A stretch of DNA of 30,173 nt from Phoronis australis (lineage: Eukaryota; Phoronida; Phoronidae), in contig NMRA01001065.1 in NCBI GenBank assembly GCA_002633005.1, forward strand, positions 1 to 30,173, in the 5' to 3' direction. Under the pieces are notes generated by a model. That model did not search any database and was not told the DNA's origin. It saw only the letters and a program-made list of their open reading frames with translations. Position 1 is the first letter of the stretch. Each line of letters begins with the position of its first letter. Of the stretch, positions 11,401 through 19,700 are shown in pieces. The position numbers and the translations under genes are program-made.

Positions 11401-14400
11401 GTTCTCGTAGTCTGCTTTTCTGTAAGAACATGTAAAATAAGACATTCAAAGTGTTGATTTTTCTGAAATATCATTTTGAGAATCAGTATTAAGGATTATT
11501 AACAAGTAATTTCTTTCAGATAACAATAGAAAGAAAATGACACAAATATTTTGAAATTGAATGTTTTGAAAAACTAATCACACATCTTAATTGTTAAACA
11601 CTATATTCATCATACCAACAACCAACACGCCTATACTGAGGAAGTAAAACAATAATATGGCGTCAGGTCATTAGGCTGTGCATGGGCATCTAAAAACATA
11701 ATTTTTAAACAGTTTGAACTGGAGATTTACCTGAACTTAAAAGAGAAAAATATTCAAGCCAATGCACAGGGAGTTGCATTCATGTCTCAGTAATTTCAGA
11801 TGTTAGTTGAATATTTTTAAAATAAATACCACGGACGCTTAAAAGAAGAAATTATTGTTTGTTAGTTCCAGAAAGGGAAATTATGTTTTGGCAGCTAACT
11901 TTTTTCCAAAAAGGGCTCTTCTAAAGGTTCTGCAACTTTCAAAATACCCGATTTAGACCACTCATTACTTGAGCAAGCACGGTCAAGCTTCACCTCACGC
12001 AATATTTTTCTCCAAGCTTGAATATCTTTGCAGTCTTACAAACCATTCATCCATAAGCTTGAAAACCATTAATACTCATGAGAAGTGTATGAGTTATAAG
12101 TTTGTTGGGCAAGTCCCCGTTTAAACAATGAATTCCAAGTTTGGAGAACCTTGCCTCATGGAAACTGTTGCTTCTAAAAATCTAGCTCTTTGACAGCTTG
12201 TTGAGTATTACATGATTACTGGAAATATTTAGTTTAACGCCCTGGGCACCTAAATTGGCAAACCCAAAAATTTGGGAGTGGACGTTAACCAGACATGGGC
12301 GCTTAAATCGGAAATCCACCTAAAGTTGGGGATGGGCGGTTAAGTGAACATGGGTGCTAACCCAAATGTTTATGATAGTATATCTATATATTTTTTTGGT
12401 CTCTTGTATTTTTAATGAGGTATAAATTGTATAGATCTGAGTTTTAACAAACTACATCACAATCGTCACTAACACTTTATTTTTGGGGGTTACCAGTATG
12501 CCCTTTACTTTTAAAGATTAAATGAAGGTTAAGAAATTCTAAGCATCTCTGAACTCATTTACTGTTCTTGACAAAAGTCGACTCCATTACAGTAACTTTA
12601 GATCTCATAAACCCACCTGCCATCCAAGCAAAATTTGGATTTTACTCATTTGTTATGTCTCGCACCTTTACACAGAAAGATGAGCGCGTGGCCAGTTTAT
12701 ATAGGATGAGTGTATTCCTTAAATTAGTACTTAAATCACTGGAAAGTTTTCGTTCGGTAACTGAAGGGTGAGCACACAATTTTGTGTAAATTATGCTGAA
12801 ACCCTTACTAAACTATCAAAGTTACTACGTGTACCTTTCAAGTCCAGATGAACACATTTGGAAGCAGTTGGAGTCTTTAAATCCTTCCAACTTGAGTAAA
12901 TACTCCCACAATCAACATTTCTTTCCAAATAGTCCTTTGTTCAGTTACTGGAATCGGGAACTGAGCCATTTCTATTTTGGCTGCATGAAAATTTTAAATC
13001 CCATAAATGTTCACCTACGGTAACTAACACACTACACTGGTGATCAGCCAGAGTTCACTGGTGCTTAAAATTTGGCCACCACGGTTGCAGCTCTCCTACC
13101 AGGACGAAATGGAATTGTTAACGAATAAATTAAGCGATGTCTTGCAAAGAAATCTTGAATTAGTGACTTTTTGTTCCAGCTAGAAGGAATTAAAGACATC
13201 TCCGGCCTCCTAAGGTGTACCTCTAAGGTCAAAAGGTACTAATAGCGATGTGACTTGAGTCACTGTGAGGCTTAATTTGCTGAAATGCTTCAGGTGTGTG
13301 ATGGACCTATGAAAGGATCACCCTCTGTGCCTGCTGAGCGGGACCAGTTGCCCCAGTTATTCAAAAGGTCAGGTACTAGACGTAGGTAATTGTTTACAAT
13401 ATGACGACACTGACCAACACACATGATTTTGGCATTGCCAATCTCATTCCAAAAATATATATGAATGTGTTGGATCTCCTATTGCGTTTCCTCACTATTT
13501 TACCGTCAAAATTCTGTTTGCACTATTTCCTCGTTGACACTACTATGTTCGCACAACTCAAGATTATAGAGACACCTGTTGCTTATGAATGAAACACCAT
13601 CAACATTTTTGAATGGTATTTGGCTGCAACATTCCCCCACAAGTTTTTCTGAAATAACACGGAGCAACATTTCTCCATTTCCCAAAAATCTTTAGAGTTG
13701 TGATCATTTGACCACTTTTACATGGAATTCTCTGAAGTGATATAGTGATATCCTTTTCATGAATTTGGACCTTGAAATTTAAACATCCTTTTTGTGGATT
13801 CGTGTTAGCAGATGCGTACCAGGATCACCAAAAGAATTCGAACCCATGGGACTGTAACTCGTGCCCAGGACTGACATCTATTGGACAGTTTGAACTTATG
13901 AAGAACAATGTTCTGAAGAATATGTGGCAGTAGATTAGTTGTTTTTGGCAGCCAGATGACTCCTTCAATTCAATATGGCGATATCATGCACTACCGGCAA
14001 ACAGAGAGAGCAGAAAGTTGATGATAAAATACTAAGGGAATGGAGTAGAAGACATTTTCATGTATTTTTGGAAAGGTAATGCAAGGAATTGAACAATACC
14101 AAAATCATGTGTGTAGGTAAGTGTAGTCATATTGTACACTACATACCATTCTCCTGGAGTGTGAAAATCAAGAAATTTTCACTATCACAATCTAATCTAG
14201 AATCACGCTCGATTAAACTTGTCAAGCACGCCTTTTGTGTTGGTACACAACACTGTGGTTAAGCTGGTCAGAAATTGCAGTCACACAAACAAATCAACAG
14301 GTGAAAGTTAAGAGTAATTTCTCTGAGTCAACCATTTTTCTCCATTCAAAGTTTTTTGATGAAAGTATTTCATACCAAACACATCTGCTTCACGACATTT

Positions 14401-14925
14401 GTTGAAAGTTATTTGCAAATAGTAATTATAAATATCAGTTAGCTGCAGGCTTGCTGTTTACAACATAGTTGCTGGACTATATGTGAACTTATCAGAAGAA
14501 AGCAGACAATAAGAGAGCTGGACTATGTAAACATTGGTTAGCCACTGCCAAACTGATAAGGACATGGCTGTATCCCGACTGGCCGACCAGCAGGCCTTTA
14601 TGCATCGTACATCCTGGGCATCCTAGAACTAATCTGGAGGCCCTGGCAAGGATGCCCAATGTAACATTTGGACGCCCACTGTCAATCAGAACCTTTCAGG
14701 TTTGGACACACACATTGTAATGATTACTGGGAAGCCGAGTTAATGAGAGAGGCACACAGCTGAGGAGTAAAGTGAACTCACAGTTGTGGGTCTTTTTTCA
14801 ACTCGGGGGAAAAATGACTTGTATACAATGTATATACAGAGTTGCCATGTTCAAACATAACTGCAAAATTTAAGTTTGATATGAGTGGATGTGTGTGTTT
14901 GATATGAGTGGATGAGTGTGTTTGT

Positions 14926-14957
<32 letters not shown>

Positions 14958-16400
14958 TTGTGTGTGTGTCAGATCTAGGATATGATAAGGGTGGCCCAAC
15001 ATTTTGTTTCATAAAGAATTGCACAAACCACGATTGCAGAGGCGCATAGCACTGAATGGAGGGAAGTCAGGAAGGGAGGTTCTCCCCCTTCCGCCGAGAG
15101 AAAACTTTATTTTTGTTTCTAAAAACAAGTATTTTCATTGATTTTTGAAGTACTATCAGAGAAAAAACATTGAGAATATGTGTAAAAATGGAAAATTCAT
15201 ACACAGGCATTAAGTACGGACTCAAACTCAAAACCTATTGTCAGAGCATGTGAGCTCTTCCACTGCGCCACCATGCTTCCAAATAAAATACCATACCCCC
15301 CTAAATGGGCCTATGATTGATCTTCCGAGAAAGTTAACTACAAAATCGACTCTCTTGTAGACTTGACTGGCACTGGTCGGATATAGCGGTCCCTGATTTA
15401 GAGAACCAGGCAATCACTGAATAACAGGCCTGTTGCTTAGTGGATGAAACTGGTTTTCTAAATCAGGGACCGCTATATCCGACCAGTGCCGACTCAACTC
15501 AATACAGTGAATTTTTTTCTTTCAGAGTTCTCCTTCTTAGTGTAAGTGACCGCACTCTCTCTAGAGTATTATGTCACTTTATAACAATGAAGATCAACAA
15601 AAATGAGAACAACTATAACAGGTTTAATAAAATATACATTATATAAATATACTGGACGTCAATTCAGAGGTCAGTTAACACATTGCTAGATCGATTACAA
15701 ATAAGGCAGACAGTAAGCGGGTGTCCCAAATAGAGGCACACCACTATGTTACTTCAGAAAGGCAAATAGCTTGCTGACAAAGATATCAAGAGAAGGGACT
15801 GATGTAATGTAGCCCGGCAAGCTATTCCAGTCAGTGACTGTTCTAGGAAAGAATGTCTTTTTCCCATTCATTGGAATACTATAACTGGATGAGATTCTGG
15901 TACAGATGCCAGAGACAGCAAGATCTGCGATAGGGGCAACATTAGAGATGGTGATCACTGACTTCTTATCATATTTGTAAACCATTTTCAGCCGACAGAT
16001 TTTGTGTCTGTGGCTAAGGCCGGGGTGGGCCGTTTCTAACATTGAACCAATAATAGAGGATAGACAATTTAACCGCTTCGTAACCCAACGAGCAGCTGTC
16101 CTCTGTACTTTCACTACAACTGCAATTTCTTTATGGATATAAGGGCCCCAAACAGTAGAGGCGTATTCCAAGACCAAGGTGATTCGAACCATTGCCATTA
16201 ATTGGCATTGAAACTCCTTACAGTCACAAATAGAAATATATCACACAAGCCAGGGAATACTGAAATACAACAAACCTCACTAAATTGACGCAATACGAAA
16301 GACTGTCTGAACTACTTCTGGAGACATTACGACACGCATTTCTCAAGACTGGACTACACATTCGTGACAGCCAAAAATTTCTGTTCATGGAGGCCGCCAT
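5277..16400 (-). CDS. NDUFAF6: NADH dehydrogenase (complex I) assembly factor 6
   Basis: A complete gene of nine coding exons: 16276-16400, 11320-11419, 10371-10493, 9401-9457, 8802-8907, 8018-8151, 7250-7351, 6479-6535 and 5277-5405. All have GT/AG sites and matching phases and total 933 nt, or 310 residues (human about 333). The protein belongs to the squalene/phytoene synthase fold family but works in mitochondria on early complex I assembly (ND1 module). Residues 1-30 are rich in Arg and Ser with no acid, as in a mitochondrial presequence. YCVNLVRKADY (about 37-47), [15 protein letters not shown] (61-75), [10 protein letters not shown] (86-95), [12 protein letters not shown] (about 177-188) and [10 protein letters not shown] (about 282-291) are family hallmarks. 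The Asp-rich catalytic motifs are degenerate (QDIVSE; VTTVLRA, where synthases have LRD), as known for this non-enzymatic branch. The ATG at 16400 has G at +4; an in-frame extension to 16466 has no stop but makes a worse presequence. Confidence 0.95.
6479..6535 (-). CDS. NDUFAF6: NDUFAF6 exon 8
   Basis: 19 codons in phase 0, residues 250-268, [20 protein letters not shown] chose the donor TGT|GTAAGT because it keeps phase 0 into the last exon; a GT two bases earlier would break the frame. Confidence 0.88.
7250..7351 (-). CDS. NDUFAF6: NDUFAF6 exon 7
   Basis: 34 codons in phase 0, residues 216-249: [19 protein letters not shown] then [15 protein letters not shown]. The acceptor is CATTGCAG and the donor AAG|GTATGG. 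Confidence 0.93.
8018..8151 (-). CDS. NDUFAF6: NDUFAF6 exon 6
   Basis: Completes Gly171 and adds 44 codons. It contains [12 protein letters not shown] and [12 protein letters not shown] followed by RVYLPTD, the segment equal to LG.A.QLTNILRD...RVYLP of phytoene synthases; the Asp of the second Asp-rich motif is Ala. The donor is AAG|GTAAGA. Confidence 0.95.
8802..8907 (-). CDS. NDUFAF6: NDUFAF6 exon 5
   Basis: 35 codons plus one base, from [18 protein letters not shown] to [10 protein letters not shown]; residues 136-170 and the first base of Gly171. The acceptor is TTTACCCAG and the donor CTGG|GTAAAA. Confidence 0.92.
9401..9457 (-). CDS. NDUFAF6: NDUFAF6 exon 4
   Basis: A small exon of 19 codons, [19 protein letters not shown], residues 117-135. 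The acceptor is TTTTTCAG and the donor CGG|GTAAGT. Its position and sequence match the short loop exon of the family. Confidence 0.88.
10371..10493 (-). CDS. NDUFAF6: NDUFAF6 exon 3
   Basis: 41 codons in phase 0, residues 76-116, from [11 protein letters not shown] through [10 protein letters not shown] to VALELAK. The first Asp-rich motif of phytoene synthases (DDIVDE) is QDIVSE here. The donor is AAG|GTATTC. Confidence 0.93.
10494..11319 (-). other. NDUFAF6 intron 2, 826 bp
   Basis: No recognisable exon, repeat family or RNA gene in this intron. Confidence 0.6.
11320..11419 (-). CDS. NDUFAF6: NDUFAF6 exon 2
   Basis: One base completes Arg42, then 33 codons run from KADYENF to AFNVELAQ. 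The acceptor is TTCTTACAG and the donor CAG|GTATGG. Confidence 0.93.
12244..12370. repeat. degenerate tandem repeat, about 54-bp unit
   Basis: Units start with GGGCACCTAAAT (12244), GGGCGCTTAAAT (12297) and GGGTGCTAACCC (12352). Each of the first two ends with a TTAA..GACAT or TTAAGTGAACAT segment. Periods are 53 and 55 bp; the third unit is partial. Confidence 0.65.
14875..14969. repeat. GT microsatellite with 23-bp duplication
   Basis: TTTGATATGAGTGGATG occurs at 14875 and 14898, each followed by GTGT repeats, and then a (GT)n tract with TTTG interruptions runs to 14969. Slippage-prone simple repeat. Confidence 0.85.
15214..15285 (-). repeat. tRNA-derived SINE head
   Basis: On the minus strand a perfect pol III A box, TGGCGCAGTGG (rc of 15260-15270), is followed after about 31 bp by a B-box-like AGTTTGAGTCC (rc of 15218-15228, two differences from consensus). 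Between them AGAGC/GCTCT makes a 5-bp anticodon-type stem with a six-base loop. The degenerate T arm and short loop argue for a SINE head and not a tRNA gene. Confidence 0.6.
15369..15490. repeat. head-to-head pair of tRNA-like units (long palindrome)
   Basis: Arms 15369-15408 and 15451-15490 are reverse complements over 40 bp with one mismatch. Between them is a divergent stretch centred on the palindrome AACAGGCCTGTT. From that centre each arm reads outward like a tRNA: an A-box-like TTGCTTAGTGG on plus (15431-15441), then CTGGT, a seven-base loop with TCT in the anticodon place, ATCAG, and a collapsed T-arm. The minus copy has the same order with a more decayed A box. Probably two inverted SINE heads, though a foldback element is possible. 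Confidence 0.6.
15749..16198 (-). mobile_element. 5'-truncated non-LTR retrotransposon, reverse transcriptase C-terminus
   Basis: An open frame of 149 codons matches the C-terminal tail of ORF2 in jockey/CR1/L2-like non-LTR elements: [24 protein letters not shown], a middle helix with the [10 protein letters not shown] segment, and [13 protein letters not shown] near the end. A full ORF2 is roughly 900-1000 residues, so only the last sixth remains, as expected from 5' truncation during target-primed insertion. The frame is uninterrupted, so the copy is fairly young. It lies in NDUFAF6 intron 1, in the same orientation as that gene, and its 5' edge is about 77 bp from exon 1. The catalytic YxDD motif is absent, so the copy is inactive. 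Confidence 0.85.
16276..16400 (-). CDS. NDUFAF6: NDUFAF6 exon 1
   Basis: Encodes the predicted mitochondrial presequence, starting [10 protein letters not shown], and ends SYCVNLV plus two bases of an Arg codon. The donor is AG|GTTTGT. ATGGCGGC at the start codon also matches a YY1 core, common at promoters of mitochondrial genes. Confidence 0.85.
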
Positions 16401-16508
16401 GACAGTTAACGAAAAATAAACCTCCAACACAAAAGAGCAGCTGAGTAGCCCGTAAGCCAATATCACTGCCGACTATCTCGAAGAACTTGCTGCTGTGGTT
16501 ACTCTGTG
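16401..16508. promoter_or_regulatory. probable bidirectional promoter of NDUFAF6 and GUSB
   Basis: Only 108 bp separate the NDUFAF6 ATG (minus, 16400) from the GUSB ATG (plus, 16509). The interval has a CCAAT box (16457-16461, plus) and no TATA box. ATGGCGGC at the NDUFAF6 start resembles a YY1 core. Transcription probably starts inside or overlapping this interval in both directions; initiation sites cannot be placed from sequence. Confidence 0.6.
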
Positions 16509-16733
16509 ATGATAACTAAAATTTTGTTTTTGCGTGTAGCATCTACGTTGTTAGTAATTTTAGCAACGGCTGTAACACATGGGCAATGTCTCAGCGCCGG
16601 AATGCTTTACCCAAGAGAGTCGGAGAGCAGAGAAGCCAAGGATTTGAGTGGCATGTGGTACTTTATGGCCGACTCCTCCCCCACGCGAGATCAAGGTTTC
16701 AAGGAGAACTGGTTCTCCAAACCTCTGAGAACG
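16509..16733 (+). CDS. GUSB: GUSB exon 1
   Basis: 75 codons. The signal peptide (MITKILFLRVAS then a hydrophobic TLLVILATAV) is followed by GMLYPRESESREAKDLSG and FKENWFSKPLRT. The donor is ACG|GTGACC, weak but in phase 0 and giving the right spacing to MPVPSSY. A donor at AG|GTGTTG (16753) would insert several extra residues. Confidence 0.85.
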
Positions 16734-19700
16734 GTGACCACTGTTTTTTTAGGTGTTGAAGGATACCACATTGTACTTTTATACTGTTATAAGAGCGGAT
16801 TGTATGATTGGGCAGTTGGTCCCATCCAGTGGACGACCCAGCCACTAGCCAGGGGCTTCCTGGGGTCTTCAATGATCTGTTAGGCCAGGGGCTTGTCACT
16901 TGCCTTCACTTCAGTTTGGTTCTTGCGCATGCCTCTCATTGCCAGGCAGTAGTGAAGTAGCCTATATAATATGCATGGGGCAGACAAAATTGATGAAGTA
17001 ACACCTCTCACCCTAGTAAGATTGTTGAGCAGGTGTTCTGTGCAAAGGATTCATGTCAATGACCCTTACTGCAGCTGAGGGTATGGACAACACTGACATT
17101 ATTTATGTTATATAATAATATTATTATCTTTGTCGTAGAATTAGAACCTAGCTGGGATTATTGTCGAAAGTTCCATTTAGTTTCCTGCTATACTTAACAT
17201 TTTGCCGTAATTAATAGGACGACATAGATCATTTTTGTAAAGCCAATTAAATTCAAAATCACCTTCAATTGAAAGTTGATGTATTCAGCAGGTTTCAAAC
17301 TGGTGTACGGTGAAATCTTACCGAGTTTGGAGCGGAATTGTCAAAATTAAGTTGTTTTCAATTTCCATTAAATGTTTCCAGCAGCGTGTACATGCCCACT
17401 GCTTCTCAAAATATTGTTTAGCAGGTGTAGAACTTTATGTGATGAGATATTTATATTTAAAAGTGGTCGATGATACATATCTTGAGTGAAAAAATGCATA
17501 ATTGTCAAAATAAGCTGTTTTCACTTTGAAAGTGCTTCCAACAGCATGCATGCCCACAGCTTCTCAAAATATTGTCTGATGGGTGTAAAACTTTAAAATG
17601 ATTAGAGAATTAATTCACGGTGATGCATGTGATTATTAAAAAAGTGAAAAAAGAAAAATTAAATGTCACTTATCCGCCATAGTGTGTCCTAAATTGGTGA
17701 ATTTAGCAAAATTGAATTTTCTAGAATTTTTGATTTTTGCTTAAGTGGTTCATTAGATGGCAGCTGTAGATTCTTGAAATTTGGTGGTTCTGACTTAGGT
17801 GTTTTTAGCTTAAACGGAGTCTGAAGTTCTAGACATGTGGTATCCTCAGTCAACCTTACCAGGAGCGTATAAGGCTACATCTTTTTGTGTGGGTATACCC
17901 ATGCGCCGAGGACTGAACATTTGAATGCTCAACCGTTATGAGAGACAAACTTTTTCACAATGTCAACATCATGTAGGTTATCCCAACAGTTGCTTGCTTT
18001 TTATGCTATTTATGTAAAATAAAGAAGTAGTAAAGTTACTCACATTTTTTCATGAGTTAGATCACAGAGTATATGAAGGTGTTATTTTGTGGTAAACATT
18101 CTAAAATTTGGGAAATAAGGATTGCTATGTTACAAGTTTTTAAACTTTTTAAAGGCTTACTGTATGCTACTGGTGCTCAAACTTACTGCAAACCTTACGA
18201 CCAAATTTAGAGCACAATATTCTGGACAAGGGAAATTTTATTTTTCTATTTTTGTTAAAAGATAAGTAGCACCAAATAATGCTTTATCATTTATAAAAGA
18301 CACTTTATTTTCACTAGTTTAGAACACAGGAAAAGTTTCATGGATGGATAAACACCCTCTATGGGAAAATTTATAACTTACAGACCTTCATGACTGTGTT
18401 TTACTGTCAACTCAAAAAGGGGAAGTTTCAAGTTGCTATTTTATTGGTGTACCACCAGAAATTCAAAAAGTACATTGAGTACTCTGTATTTCATTCTGGT
18501 TATTTTGAAAACATTTTATCACGTGTCGAAAGAAAATCATTTGGTAAAAAGTTTCACAGATTTATTTGCTGTCAAAAAGTTCCTTTTGTGAAGTTTTTAA
18601 CTGTAAAGAAGTGGCAAGAATGTATCTTTAAGTCGTTCATATAACACACCTTGCGTTAAAAGCCTTTGAATAGGGAAAAAAAAGATGAATTTTGCCTATT
18701 TCTTTTGTCTGATATCGATTTGATTTTACCGTAGTGTAGCGTGATATCAGCTATACTGTACAGGCCACGCTGAAAGCAAAGTGAAATTTTCTGAGAGAAG
18801 TTATTTTTGGGCTGAGAAATTAGAGGCAAGATCAAATTCCACTTGTCCATTATATTGTATCTTACAATGAAGAATTTTTATTGTAAAAATATAAATTGAA
18901 GATCTCCAAAAATGACTGTTTTATCAAAATGTCTGGGGTGGGTTGCACAAAACTTCAAAATAATCTGCTGGACAAGTTGATTGTTGCATGACGTCAGGTG
19001 CATTGTTCAACAATAACAACGTGGCGCGTGATAATGCGACGTCATTGTTGCTATACAGCTTATAACTTTTATGCAACTGGGCCCAGATCTCTTTTTACTA
19101 TCCGTCTCTACACGCAAGAGTTCTCAGAATATTTTTGTGATATTGTAAATCAGTAATCTAGGGCCATTGATGCCTCACTTTGAGGCCGAATATTGACCCA
19201 TTCATCCCCATTCACCTCTGAAAAATATTAAAAATCACATGAAATTCCCCTCATCATGCCCAAAAGTACTCTTCAAGGTTAGAATCGTTTCTGCTAAATG
19301 TTGCTGTTAGGTTTTGTGAATGAATGTGTGGCAACCTATAAGCAGTTCTGCAATTGTAAAATTAGTCATAGATAACTGTCATAAACGATAACAGATATAG
19401 ATTTGTTGTTATATAGGTTTGTTGTCATATAACTTCATTATAGATCTGTTGTGATATAGATCTGTTATATATAGATCTGTTGTTATATAGATCTGTTTTA
19501 TATAGATTCATTGTTTTGTTTACAGTTTGGCAATGTGATCTCAATGCCGGTCCCTTCCAGTTACAATGATGTTACTCAGGACAAGTCTCTGAGAGACTTT
19601 GTTGGTTGGGTTTGGTATGAGAGGGACTTCTTCATCTCTTCTGATTGGGCTAAAAAGCGAGTTGTCTTCCGGGTTGACAGTGCTCATTACAACTCTGTGG

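Larger units (their letters stand above)
11420..16275 (-). other. NDUFAF6 intron 1, 4856 bp
   Basis: The largest NDUFAF6 intron. Its promoter-distal part (11420-14870) is AT-rich with one tandem repeat at 12244-12370 and no other clear feature. The part next to exon 1 (14875-16200) is a cluster of a GT microsatellite, two kinds of tRNA-like repeat and a retrotransposon end, listed separately. Confidence 0.6.
16734..19525 (+). other. GUSB intron 1, 2792 bp
   Basis: Holds a diverged tandem duplication (17334-17600), one copy of a 23-bp dispersed repeat (17677-17699), a possible MITE (18937-19086) and a minisatellite next to the acceptor (19394-19516). No other gene recognised. Confidence 0.6.

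Noticed and set aside
14778-15002. A His/Thr-rich minus-strand open frame
   Set aside because: It is the translation of the GT microsatellite.
15228-15646. Two opposite-strand frames sharing [10 protein letters not shown]
   Set aside because: The shared peptide comes from the inverted tRNA-like arms, not from protein genes.
16401-16466. N-terminal extension of NDUFAF6 starting MILAYGLL
   Set aside because: In frame without a stop, but hydrophobic and not like a mitochondrial presequence. The ATG at 16400 has better context and gives the family's usual length.
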